Shown one piece after another: positions 14,566 through 22,344 of a stretch of DNA of 39,293 bases (the stretch's first letter is position 1; every line of letters begins with the position of its first letter). The translations under genes and the position numbers were made by a program. The notes under the pieces are model-generated. The model saw only the letters and a program-made list of their open reading frames with translations, had not been told where the DNA came from and did not search any database. This DNA comes from Verrucomicrobiota bacterium (GTDB lineage Bacteria > Verrucomicrobiota > Verrucomicrobiia > Chthoniobacterales > UBA10450): NCBI GenBank assembly GCA_003220055.1, contig QHRF01000098.1, positions 1 through 39,293 on the forward strand. The letters run 5' to 3'.

Positions 14566-16471
14566 GACAACAACTGCGCCACGGCGCCTGCTGGATGGGG
14601 TCCATTCGCCGGCGGACATCAAAGCGTTACGGGAGCAAGACTTGCCGCAACTCGCGCAGGAAGTGCGCGACGAGTTGATCCGCGTTTTGTCGCAAACCGG
14701 CGGACATCTTGGACCGAACCTCGGCGTGGTCGAGTTAACAATCGCACTGCACCGCGTGTTCAACACCCCGCGGGACCGGTTCGTGATGGACGTGAGCCAT
14801 CAGGGTTACGTCCACAAATTGTTCACCGGCCGGCTCGATCGATTCTCAACGATGCGCCAGTTCGGCGGCTTGAACGGTTTTCTTTTGCGGACCGAGAGCG
14901 AGCACGATTGCTACGGCGCGGGACACGCCGGCACCGCCCTCTCCGCTGCGCTCGGCATGGCGGTAGGACGCGATCTCCGCGGCGGTGACGAAAGCATCAT
15001 CGCTATCGCGGGTGACGCGGCTTTTACGTGCGGGATTAGTTACGAGGCGCTCAACAACGTCCGCGTGCAGACGAAGCGCTTTATCGTGGTGTTAAACGAC
15101 AACGAATGGTCGATCGCCAAAAACGTCGGCGCGATTGCCAATTACTTTAACCGGATCGTGACCAGCGAGACCTACGCGCACCTGCACGATAAAGCCCGCA
15201 GTTTTGTGCAAGCGATTCTTGGCAAAACCGGCGTCCAGATTGCGCACAAAGTCGAGGAAAGCGTTAAAGGCTTGGTTTTGCCGAGCGTCATCTTCGAGGA
15301 ACTCGGACTGCGCTACTACGGACCGATCGATGGGCACGACATCCCGCTGCTGATCCGCACGTTTGAATTTTTGAAAACGCAGGAGGAGCCGGTGCTTCTG
15401 CACATTCTAACCAAGAAAGGCAAAGGCTACGAACCGGCGATCAAACAACCGGACAAATTTCACGGGCTCGGCAAATACAAGATTGAAAGCGGCGAGACTG
15501 CGCCGACGCCTACGCCAACGTATTCGGAGATCATTGGGAAGACACTGGCGAAATTTGCCGACAACAATCGAAAGGTGGTCGCGATCACTGCAGCAATGCC
15601 AAGCGGCACCGGTTTATCGCATTTCGCGAAAGCCCATCCGACGCGCTATTTCGACGTCGGGATTGCAGAAGAACACGCCGCGCTTTTCGCCTGTGGCATC
15701 GCGACGCAGGGATTGACGCCGTTTCTCACGATCTACTCCACATTTTTCCAACGCGCTTACGACATGGCCATTCACGACATGGCCATTCAAAAACTGAACG
15801 TCCGGCTCTGCATGGACCGCGCCGGGTTGAGCGGTGACGACGGACCGACGCATCATGGCTTGTTCGACATCGGTTATTTGCGGCACATTCCGAATTGGGT
15901 GCACATGCAGCCGAAGAACGAAGACGAGTTCGTCGACATGCTTTGGACGATGGCGAATTACAATTCGGGTCCGATTGCGGTTCGCTATCCGCGCGGTTCC
16001 GGCACCGGCGCGCAAATCAAACCGGAACCAAAGCTCCTCGAGATTGGCAAGGCCGAAGTGGTAAAGCACGGCCGCGATGTCGCGATTTTCGGACTCGGAA
16101 ACATGTTCGAAGTTGCGGAAGAAGCGGCCAAGAAACTGGAGGAAAAAGGAATTTCAGTGGCGCTGATTAATCCGCGCTGGATCAAGCCAATGGATACCGG
16201 CACCCTCGAGTTTTTCGCGCGCAGCGTGGAAGTCGTCGCCACCATCGAAGACCACGTGCTGCATAACGGATTCGGTTGCGCGGTAATGGAACATCTCCAT
16301 TCACAGCAAATCAACACACCGGTTGCGCGGATTGGTTGGCCGGACGAATTCATCGAGCACGGAGCGGTTCCGCTCCTGCGAAAGAAGCATGGCATCACGG
16401 CCGATGCGCTGGTCGACAAGATTTTGGCGTTGTTGAAGAAAAAGCCGGCGGCGAAAACCAGCGTCGCGTAG
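14543..16471 (+). CDS. dxs: 1-deoxy-D-xylulose-5-phosphate synthase, divergent form
   Basis: The 642-residue thiamine-diphosphate enzyme joins pyruvate and glyceraldehyde-3-phosphate, the first step of the MEP isoprenoid pathway. Recognisable parts are TGGHLGPNLGVVELTIALH with the active-site His, DVSHQGYVHKLFTGR, GAGHAGTALSAALGMA, YGPIDGHD and DVGIAEEHAALFACG. The GLSGDDGPTHHGLFDIGYL segment and the transketolase C-domain follow. Several normally strict positions differ: the TPP motif reads GDAAFTCG rather than GDGAMTGG, and NDNEWSIAKNVG replaces NDNEMSISPNVG. Total length is normal. An AAGGA lies before ATG 14543, which overlaps xseB. A DXS paralogue with another specificity cannot be excluded. 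Confidence 0.88.
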   Translation: MTKSDSSETTTAPRRLLDGVHSPADIKALREQDLPQLAQEVRDELIRVLSQTGGHLGPNLGVVELTIALHRVFNTPRDRFVMDVSHQGYVHKLFTGRLDRFSTMRQFGGLNGFLLRTESEHDCYGAGHAGTALSAALGMAVGRDLRGGDESIIAIAGDAAFTCGISYEALNNVRVQTKRFIVVLNDNEWSIAKNVGAIANYFNRIVTSETYAHLHDKARSFVQAILGKTGVQIAHKVEESVKGLVLPSVIFEELGLRYYGPIDGHDIPLLIRTFEFLKTQEEPVLLHILTKKGKGYEPAIKQPDKFHGLGKYKIESGETAPTPTPTYSEIIGKTLAKFADNNRKVVAITAAMPSGTGLSHFAKAHPTRYFDVGIAEEHAALFACGIATQGLTPFLTIYSTFFQRAYDMAIHDMAIQKLNVRLCMDRAGLSGDDGPTHHGLFDIGYLRHIPNWVHMQPKNEDEFVDMLWTMANYNSGPIAVRYPRGSGTGAQIKPEPKLLEIGKAEVVKHGRDVAIFGLGNMFEVAEEAAKKLEEKGISVALINPRWIKPMDTGTLEFFARSVEVVATIEDHVLHNGFGCAVMEHLHSQQINTPVARIGWPDEFIEHGAVPLLRKKHGITADALVDKILALLKKKPAAKTSVA

Positions 16472-16525
16472 TTGCGCCGCAGATCGACACATCGATTGTC
16501 GATCTTGTGGATGTCGATCTAGGCC

Positions 16526-17545
16526 ATGAGCGCAATTGAGGCTCGGGATCTAACCAAGATTTACCGCACCTATCGCAAAGAAGGCGGATTGTGGGGCGCG
16601 GTTAAGGGGCTCGTTAGGCGTCGTTACGACGAAACGCGGGCTGCGGATGCGGTTTCATTTCAGATCGAGGAAGGCGAATTGGTCGGCTTTCTCGGTCCCA
16701 ACGGCGCGGGGAAAACGACCGTGTTGAAAATGCTCTCTGGCTTGCTCAATCCAACCTCCGGCGATGCGCGCGTGCTCGGATTTGTTCCATGGGAACGACG
16801 CAACGAGATGAAGCGGCAATTCAGTTTGTTAATGGGGCAGAAAAACGCGCTTTGGTGGGACCTGCCTGCGCAGGAATCACTCGAGCTGAACCGCGCGATT
16901 TATGGAATCGAGCGTGATCGTTTCAACAAAGTCGTGGGCGGTTTGGCCGAGCTGCTTGAAGTCACCGACAAGATGAACGTGATGGTGCGTGAACTTTCGC
17001 TCGGAGAGCGAATGAAAATGGAACTGATTTCCGCGCTCATCCACGAACCGCGGGTTTTATTTTTAGACGAGCCGACCATCGGATTGGATGTCGTTAGCCA
17101 AAAACGCGTCCGCGAGTTTCTGCGGATATACAACGAGGAGCACCGCATCGTGACACTGCTCACCAGCCATTACATGCAGGACATCGAGGAACTTTGTCAT
17201 CGCGTCTTGGTCATTGATCATGGCAAGATTTTCTTCGACGGTCCGCTCGACGAAATCATTGACCGCTTCTCCGGCCACAAAATTCTCAGCCTCACTTTCG
17301 ACAAACAGGTCACGCGGGATTTTGCCCGGTTCGGCGAAGTGATCGAGCAAACGCCGATGTCGGTGCAACTAAAGGTGCCGCGCGCGAAAGTGACCGAGAC
17401 CTGTCGCGAACTTTTGCAAGCCTGTGACGTCAGCGACATCAACGTTCAGGAAGTGCCGGTCGAGGAAGTGATTCGGCAACTTTTCGGCGAGCGCCGCGTT
17501 CAGCACCCGGCGGCGACGCCCGCGGCCACGGTAAACGCGCGCTAA
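16526..17545 (+). CDS. ABC transporter ATP-binding protein (ABC-2 / NatA-DrrA type)
   Basis: The 339-residue ATPase has Walker A GPNGAGKTT (57-65), a Q-loop near Q105, signature LSLGERMKMEL (157 on), Walker B VLFLDEPTIGLD and the switch His in LLTSHYMQDI (H215). The C-terminal extension (from about 250) resembles the DUF4162-type tail of ABC-2 exporters. Such proteins normally work with an ABC-2 permease encoded next door, but the downstream gene is convergent and no permease is in the window. The substrate is unknown. The ATG at 16526 is preceded by a small GATCGACA/TGTCGATC inverted repeat (16482-16504). The stop codon is inside the hairpin at 17532-17572. Confidence 0.88.
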   Translation: MSAIEARDLTKIYRTYRKEGGLWGAVKGLVRRRYDETRAADAVSFQIEEGELVGFLGPNGAGKTTVLKMLSGLLNPTSGDARVLGFVPWERRNEMKRQFSLLMGQKNALWWDLPAQESLELNRAIYGIERDRFNKVVGGLAELLEVTDKMNVMVRELSLGERMKMELISALIHEPRVLFLDEPTIGLDVVSQKRVREFLRIYNEEHRIVTLLTSHYMQDIEELCHRVLVIDHGKIFFDGPLDEIIDRFSGHKILSLTFDKQVTRDFARFGEVIEQTPMSVQLKVPRAKVTETCRELLQACDVSDINVQEVPVEEVIRQLFGERRVQHPAATPAATVNAR

Positions 17546-17572
17546 AATCAGGTCCGGATTAGCGCGCGTTTA
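17532..17572. terminator. Bidirectional terminator-like hairpin spanning two convergent stop codons
   Basis: TAAACGCGCGCTAA (17532-17545) and TTAGCGCGCGTTTA (17559-17572) are perfect 14-base inverted copies with a 13-base loop. The stop of the ABC gene lies in the left arm and the stop of the convergent gene lies in the loop, so the hairpin is partly coding on both strands. There is only a short A/T edge, so termination strength is uncertain. Confidence 0.65.
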
Positions 17573-17814
17573 AGGTCGTGCGTGTAAGCGGGGTTTAATT
17601 CGAAGGCGGTCACCGGCATTTCCGCAAGTTCAATCTGTTCAGCGTAAGGAATGCTCTCGACAAACCCGGCGGCCATAAGGCTGTTGAGCGTGTCCGTAAC
17701 ATCTTCCGACTCCATCCGCACGAAATCCTGGATTTCGGCGCCCAGCATGGATTCAGTGAACCCGATCGCCCGCACCACTGAGGCTTCCCGGCCGGTAAGT
17801 TTGACCTGACGCAT
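17548..17814 (-). CDS. Small winged-helix-like protein of unknown role
   Basis: I do not recognise this 88-residue protein as a named gene. Residues 1-55 (VKLTGREASVVRAIGF, AEIQDFVRMESEDVTDTLN) look like a winged helix-turn-helix, with a possible wing at AAGFVESIPYAEQIEL. It could bind DNA or serve as a protein-docking wHTH. The start is ATG 17814; the frame upstream to 18081 overlaps the epimerase gene and has low-complexity sequence. It lies 53 bases after the epimerase-like gene on the same strand, in the group that starts with scpA. It is shorter than ScpB and does not show ScpB motifs. Confidence 0.6.
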   Translation of the reverse strand: MRQVKLTGREASVVRAIGFTESMLGAEIQDFVRMESEDVTDTLNSLMAAGFVESIPYAEQIELAEMPVTAFELNPAYTHDLKRALIRT

Positions 17815-17867
17815 ACGATGAAAAAAATAGCAGCTTCCATACCGGTGTTTCTGTCCGCGATTGCGGT

Positions 17868-18740
17868 TTATGCGCCCTCGTGGTCGAACGTTAGGAGGAC
17901 GCTTTTTTCCATCCCTGCGGTGAAGTTTGGATAGCGCGGCGTCCAGCCAATCGCTCGCAGTTTCGCGTTGCTGACGCGCTTGTTGCTGTCGCCGCGTTTC
18001 CGTTTCGATGCCGATCTTGCAATGGATCTTCCGGCCACCCGAACGCGCCGATCCAATTTTGTGGCCAGCCAGCGATAACATTCGCTAAGCAGAATTGGCT
18101 CGTTATCGACTACGTTATAGATTTCGCCGGCAGGCCTGGGTGGCTTTAACAAGAGTTGTATCGCAGTCGCGGCATCGTCGCGGTGGATCTGATTCAGAAA
18201 ACGGTCGTGTGACGGATCGATAATCGCATCGCCGCGGAGAACGTTCTTAAGCAATGCCGAGCGGCCTGGGCCGTAGATGCCGCCAAGTCGGACAACGTTT
18301 GCACCGCCGGCCCGAACGAAAACCTCGGCTTTCCGCAGAATTTTTCCGGTTTCATGCTTCGGCTTGGCCAGGCTTTCCTCGAAGACCCAGTCGCCGTCGT
18401 TCTGACCGTAAACGCTCGTGCTGCTGGTGAAGAGAATCCGCGATGCACCAAATCGGTGGAGTAGATTTCGTGCACCATCAAAATAAACACGCCGGTAAAG
18501 ATCGACGTTGCCGCCTCGTGTGCTGGCGCAGTGGATCACCGCATCGAAATCTCCCGTCTGTGCAAGAACCTGTTTTTCCTGCGAAATATCGACTGCGCGA
18601 ACCGAATACGATTTCCCGGAAATTTTTGCGGCTGATTCAGCCGACTGCGTCCAGCCCTCAACTTCCCAACCATCGGCGACTAACAAATCCGCTACTGCCT
18701 GGCCGAGATAACCGCACCCGGCGATGAGCACGCGCGGCAT
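17868..18740 (-). CDS. NAD(P)-dependent epimerase/dehydratase-family (extended SDR) protein
   Basis: The 290-residue product begins RVLIAGCGYLGQAVADLL, a Rossmann dinucleotide site. It continues AVIHCASTRGG and LFTSSTSVYGQNDGDW, with the Ser/Tyr region of extended SDRs, although the usual YxxxK is not clear (EESLAKPKHETGK). LGGIYGPGRSALLKN and FLNQIHRDDAATAI complete the fold. Such YeeZ-like proteins are annotated as nucleoside-diphosphate-sugar epimerases, but the substrate is usually unknown. ATG 18740 is ten bases from the scpA stop, indicating an operon with scpA upstream and the small wHTH gene downstream. Confidence 0.82.
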   Translation of the reverse strand: MPRVLIAGCGYLGQAVADLLVADGWEVEGWTQSAESAAKISGKSYSVRAVDISQEKQVLAQTGDFDAVIHCASTRGGNVDLYRRVYFDGARNLLHRFGASRILFTSSTSVYGQNDGDWVFEESLAKPKHETGKILRKAEVFVRAGGANVVRLGGIYGPGRSALLKNVLRGDAIIDPSHDRFLNQIHRDDAATAIQLLLKPPRPAGEIYNVVDNEPILLSECYRWLATKLDRRVRVAGRSIARSASKRKRGDSNKRVSNAKLRAIGWTPRYPNFTAGMEKSVLLTFDHEGA

Positions 18741-18750
18741 GACGTCAATC

Positions 18751-19473
18751 TTAGGCCGCGATCGCGGCGATCTGGATTTCGTCGAACATCTTCGGCTGGA
18801 GCGCGCGCACCTGATTCAAGCGGATCAGCTCGAGCAACGCCAGGAACGTAACCACAATCTCAACCCGGGAGACGATCTGGCCAAACAGTTCTGAAAAACG
18901 CACGGGGGTACCGCTGTTCACGCGCTCCAGGATCTTTTCAATCTTGTCAGACACGCTGAAACGCTCACCAAATATTTCGCGCAAATCGTCCCGCGCCTCG
19001 ACCCGTTTGATCACTTCCTGAAAGGCGTGAATCAGCTGAAAAATCCCAACTTCGTGCAACGGCAATGGCGCATCTGACGGGGGACTGCCACCGTCGCGAG
19101 TGAAGAGTCGTTCCTGCTCGAGTGCGCGGTCGTGCAATTGCGCAGCCGCTTCCTTGAACTTCTTGTATTCGATCAGTTGGCGGATCAGGTCCCAGCGTGG
19201 GTCGTCCTCTTCGGCATCCTCCTCCGGCGGCTGTTGATCAAGTGGGAGCAGACTGCGGCTCTTGAGATAAATCAGATTGGCCGCCATGACGACGAACTCG
19301 CCCGCGATGTCGATCTTCAATTCCTTGAAAGCCTGGAGATACTCGAGGTATTGGCGCGTGATTCGTTCGATCGAAATATCGTAAATATCGATTTCGTCGC
19401 GTTTGATCAGGTAAAGCAAGAGATCGAGCGGTCCTTCAAAAACTTCGAGCTTAACCTTGTAGTCGGTCTCCAT
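18751..19473 (-). CDS. scpA: Segregation and condensation protein A
   Basis: ScpA is the kleisin subunit that links SMC heads during chromosome condensation. The 240-residue protein opens VKLEVFEGPLDLLLYLIKRDEIDIYDI, the hallmark of ScpA, followed by FVVMAANLIYLKSRSLLP and an acidic linker (PPEEDAEEDD). The C-terminal winged helix includes VVTFLALLELIRLNQV. ScpB, often encoded next to it, is not found in the window. ATG 19473 lies 82 bases downstream of the rodA stop, so rodA and scpA may or may not share a transcript. Confidence 0.94.
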   Translation of the reverse strand: METDYKVKLEVFEGPLDLLLYLIKRDEIDIYDISIERITRQYLEYLQAFKELKIDIAGEFVVMAANLIYLKSRSLLPLDQQPPEEDAEEDDPRWDLIRQLIEYKKFKEAAAQLHDRALEQERLFTRDGGSPPSDAPLPLHEVGIFQLIHAFQEVIKRVEARDDLREIFGERFSVSDKIEKILERVNSGTPVRFSELFGQIVSRVEIVVTFLALLELIRLNQVRALQPKMFDEIQIAAIAA

Positions 19474-19555
19474 GTCTCAACGAATTGTAGATGGCACGCG
19501 CTCGAAGTAAATCGCGACGAGCTGGCGGCGACGATGTCCGATCCTTGCCCGACAG

Positions 19556-20668
19556 TTATGCGACTTCGTGTCGATGAACCCAAACGCTGTTCACGACGCC
19601 GAGCGCGAACATGATCATGAGCGCGAACGATCCGCTGTAGCTAACGAGCGGCAAGGGGACGCCGGTGATCGGCAAAATGGAAATCGTCATCCCGATATTC
19701 TGGAAGATGTGGGTGAAAATGAGCGCCGTGATTCCGATGACAAGGAGCAACCCGAATTGGTCCCCGGCAACGAATGCGACGAAAAGGCAGGTCAAAAGTA
19801 ACAAGGCAAAGGCACTGATCAGAAACATTCCGCCGACAAAGCCCCACTGCTCGCCGATTGCGGAAAAGATGTAGTCGTTGTGCACAGCGGTCGCCGGTAG
19901 AAAGCCGAGCTCGATCTGGGTATTCGCTGCTTTAAAACCTTTTCCCGACCAACCACCGGAGCCGATTGCGATGAGCGATTGATTAATCGCCCAGGAAGAG
20001 CCCTGCTTATCGATGTCGGGATGGGCGAATGCGGTCAGCCGCGCTTGTTGATAAGGCTTGAGCACCAGGTTTGCGGTGATTGGAATCATGGCGAACAGAA
20101 TTAACAGAATGCAGATCAAGTAGCGCAAGGGCATTCCGCCGACGAAGAGCAAGGCCAGCAGCACCGGCACCCAGATGATCACTTCGCCCAAGTCCGGTTG
20201 CATCAAGATCAAAAGGCAGGGCGCACCGGCAATAGCGCCGCAGACGAGCAGGCGCAACATCGGGTGCATTGTTTTGAACTGACTGAGAAATAAGGCGAGC
20301 ACCATGATTCCGGCTACGACCGCGAGCTGGGCGGGCTGAAAATTAAGCGGCCCAAGATGGAGCCAGCTGCGCGCGCCGTAGACCTTTTGACCGATCAACT
20401 TCGTCAGAACCAAAAAGATGATGCCGAGCGCGTACATCGGCAGCGCCCCCCATCGGATCCAGCGGTAATCAACCAGGCTCGCAACCATGAAAGCGAAGAA
20501 TCCGACCACGACCCAGTTCGCCTGCTTGCGCCAAAAATCTGCCGCCACTGGATCCTCGCGCATGTAAGTCGCGCTGTAGATGGCAACTACGCCGAAGACC
20601 GCCAGCGCGAGCATGACCACGAGTAAGAGCCAGTTTAGCCCCAGCAACTTTCTTAGAAATGGCGTCAT
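19556..20668 (-). CDS. rodA: Rod-shape SEDS peptidoglycan glycosyltransferase RodA
   Basis: The 370-residue polytopic membrane protein of the SEDS family polymerises lipid II into glycan strands for cell elongation, normally with PBP2. About ten hydrophobic segments are visible. Family marks include VYGARSWLHLGPLNFQPAQ, LLILMQPDLGEVIIW, the conserved Asp D265 in AVHNDYIFSAIGEQWG, and GVPLPLVSYSGSF near the C-terminus. This fits RodA rather than FtsW, since it lies apart from a division cluster, but the two are similar. No mreB, mreC or PBP2 gene is in the window. The start is ATG 20668. Confidence 0.9.
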   Translation of the reverse strand: MTPFLRKLLGLNWLLLVVMLALAVFGVVAIYSATYMREDPVAADFWRKQANWVVVGFFAFMVASLVDYRWIRWGALPMYALGIIFLVLTKLIGQKVYGARSWLHLGPLNFQPAQLAVVAGIMVLALFLSQFKTMHPMLRLLVCGAIAGAPCLLILMQPDLGEVIIWVPVLLALLFVGGMPLRYLICILLILFAMIPITANLVLKPYQQARLTAFAHPDIDKQGSSWAINQSLIAIGSGGWSGKGFKAANTQIELGFLPATAVHNDYIFSAIGEQWGFVGGMFLISAFALLLLTCLFVAFVAGDQFGLLLVIGITALIFTHIFQNIGMTISILPITGVPLPLVSYSGSFALMIMFALGVVNSVWVHRHEVA

Positions 20669-20894
20669 ATCGATCTATTCCAGCGCGTCGTGAGCCAATT
20701 GCGACCGGTATTTTCGAGTATACGCAGACCGAGGAATTCGCAACCACGTTTGAAGCGTCTAGCCCTTCGAAAATCGTATGCCGAACAGGCAGCCCGTCGC
20801 CGGTCCTATCCTACCGCACTTTTTCCCCAGGTGATTCGTAAATAACTGTCAATAAGAGTCTTAGGTATAAAACGTAGAAAAAAGAGGCCTTCCC

Positions 20895-20923
20895 TTGTCG
20901 GCCCGTTCGAACCCACCTACAAT
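20895..20923 (+). promoter_or_regulatory. Candidate sigma-70 promoter for the SprT-like gene
   Basis: TTGTCG (20895-20900) and TACAAT (20918-20923) are separated by exactly 17 bases and lie 27 bases before the ATG at 20950. The remaining part of the rodA-sprT gap (20669-20894) shows no gene or RNA I can support. Confidence 0.6.
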
Positions 20924-20949
20924 AGATTCCTTCCAGCCGGGGTTCCATT

Positions 20950-21402
20950 ATGGCGAAGAAAACGAAACGCAAAATCGCGTATCGCACGCTGCCAATGCAG
21001 CGGCAATTAAACCTTCCGCACGAAGGCAAACATTTCGATCTGGGCGAGATGTTTAATCAATTGAATAAGCGTTACTTTCGCGGACGGCTTCGCAATTACA
21101 AAGTGGAATGGGGCCGTCGCCGAAAACATCGGCCGAAAGACCATTTTGTTTTTGGAACGATTCAGGAAGAAGACCGCGCGATTCGCATTCATCCGCTGCT
21201 GGATCAAGCTTTCGTGCCGCGGTGGTTTTTGAAATATGTCCTTTATCACGAAATGCTGCACTCCGTCGTTCCGGACAAACCTCTGCGGAACGGAAGGCGG
21301 CGTGTTCACACCGAAGAATTCAATCGGCGCGAGCGTCAATTTCGCGGCTATCATCGGGCGCGGCGTTGGGAAGAACAAAATCTTGCCCGTTTCCTGCGTT
21401 AA
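20950..21402 (+). CDS. SprT-like zinc metalloprotease-domain protein
   Basis: The 150-residue product has HEMLH at 100-104 and a third His at H120 (RRVHTEEF), the zinc site of the SprT/Spartan-like family. It starts with a Lys/Arg-rich segment (MAKKTKRKIAYRT). FDLGEMFNQLNKRYFRGRL corresponds to the family's N-terminal helix. Spartan relatives digest DNA-protein crosslinks in eukaryotes; the role of short bacterial SprT-like proteins is not settled. It is a single-gene unit with its own likely promoter, divergent from rodA and convergent with the cdaA group. Confidence 0.82.
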   Translation: MAKKTKRKIAYRTLPMQRQLNLPHEGKHFDLGEMFNQLNKRYFRGRLRNYKVEWGRRRKHRPKDHFVFGTIQEEDRAIRIHPLLDQAFVPRWFLKYVLYHEMLHSVVPDKPLRNGRRRVHTEEFNRRERQFRGYHRARRWEEQNLARFLR

Positions 21403-21403
21403 C

Positions 21404-21418
21404 TCCGAAGCCTTCGGA
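21404..21418. terminator. Weak hairpin between convergent sprT-like and mini-cdaR genes
   Basis: TCCGAAG and CTTCGGA pair around one base, so the real stem is about five base pairs. It sits just after the SprT-like stop, with outer AACTC/GAGTT that could extend it. There is no good T-run. It may serve as a weak terminator for either strand. Confidence 0.35.
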
Positions 21419-21431
21419 ACTGAGTATTGAG

Positions 21432-21581
21432 TTAGCGTCTCTGGCCCGCCGGCGCGGGCGAGCTCGTTTCAGACGGCGAGGGAGTCGTTGCTACGTTCTT
21501 CTTGATGAGATACCAGAGGGTTGTCGCGAGCAAGAGGGATATCAACTTCGCCCGCCAGTTCTTCAGGAGCAGTGTCTTCAT
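21432..21581 (-). CDS. Miniature CdaR/YbbR-like membrane-anchor protein
   Basis: This 49-residue frame starts MKTLLLKNWRAKLISLLL and continues as one hydrophobic helix (ATTLWYLI). That is the pattern of the N-terminal membrane anchor of CdaR (YbbR), the regulator that normally accompanies CdaA. The extracellular YbbR repeats are absent; instead there is a short Thr/Ser/Pro/Ala tail ending QRR. It overlaps the last 113 bases of cdaA in a different frame, at the place where cdaR usually follows. It could be a true miniature partner of CdaA or the remnant of a truncated cdaR. ATG 21581 is used; the longer frame upstream lies within cdaA. Confidence 0.6.
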   Translation of the reverse strand: MKTLLLKNWRAKLISLLLATTLWYLIKKNVATTPSPSETSSPAPAGQRR

Positions 21582-22344
21582 AACGTCCGTGCAATAAAAT
21601 CTCGCCGATCCGCTGGCGAAACGTTTCCGGCGTGAAATTGCGCTCAATTCGACGGCGATGGCAAATGGAAATCGCACCCGTCTCTTCCGAAACCACGATC
21701 GCGACCGCGTCCGACTCTTCCGTGATTCCAAGCGCGGCGCGATGGCGTAAGCCCAGACTGCGGTCCAAGGTTTCGCGTTGGCTTACTGGAAAAATGCAAG
21801 CCGCCGCCGCAATCCGGCCGTTGCGAATAATCACTCCGCCGTCGTGCAACGCGGCCTTCGGATGAAAAATGCTTAAGACGAGCTCGACCGAGAAATCGGA
21901 ATCGAGCGTCACGCCAGTTTCTTCGTAAACGCGAATCGAAGTATCGCGTTCGATCGCGAGCAGCGCGCCGAACTGCTTGTTCGCCAGTTGGGTAACGGCT
22001 TCGGCCAGATCATGGACCGTCTCGCGCTTCTCGCTGGTGAGGGAAAAGATGGGATGGCCTCCGAGCTCGGCCAGACCGCGGCGCAGCTCCGGTTGAAAAA
22101 TTACGACCAGCGCAATCGCGAGGAAAACCGAGAAACTGCGAACGAGCCAGCCGATCACGACCAAATTCAACAGCGTCGAGATGAGGGTAAGAGTCAGAAA
22201 AACAATCGCCAGCCCGGTCAAGACTTTGGCCCCGCGCGTGCCGCGAAAGTAAAGATAGCCGTAGTAAATCCCGACACTCAGCAAGATGATCTCGATTATG
22301 CTCCGCCAGCTTCTGAACCAGAGCTGAAGAAGTTCCTGCATCAT
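21469..22344 (-). CDS. cdaA: Membrane diadenylate cyclase CdaA (c-di-AMP synthase)
   Basis: The 291-residue enzyme makes cyclic di-AMP from two ATP. Three N-terminal membrane helices (about 16-34, 41-62, 65-83) precede the DAC domain. The active-site motifs are D168-G-G in ALHDGGVIIRNGRI (DGG in place of the usual DGA) and R200-H-R in GLRHRAALGITEESDA. c-di-AMP controls osmolyte transport and cell-wall balance in many bacteria. The start ATG overlaps the folP stop (ATGA), so the pair is coupled. The usual downstream cdaR is represented only by the small overlapping frame 21432-21581, and glmM is absent. The hydrophilic tail after residue 255 is variable. Confidence 0.94.
   Translation of the reverse strand: MMQELLQLWFRSWRSIIEIILLSVGIYYGYLYFRGTRGAKVLTGLAIVFLTLTLISTLLNLVVIGWLVRSFSVFLAIALVVIFQPELRRGLAELGGHPIFSLTSEKRETVHDLAEAVTQLANKQFGALLAIERDTSIRVYEETGVTLDSDFSVELVLSIFHPKAALHDGGVIIRNGRIAAAACIFPVSQRETLDRSLGLRHRAALGITEESDAVAIVVSEETGAISICHRRRIERNFTPETFRQRIGEILLHGRYEDTAPEELAGEVDIPLARDNPLVSHQEERSNDSLAV

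Noticed and set aside
20895-20920. GTTCGAACC sequence resembling a tRNA T-loop
   Set aside because: The flanking bases do not pair as a T-stem on either strand and no acceptor or anticodon arm is present.
20811-21029. 72-residue minus-strand frame in the rodA/sprT-like gap
   Set aside because: It overlaps the SprT-like gene start and its promoter, and no ribosome site or family pattern is seen.
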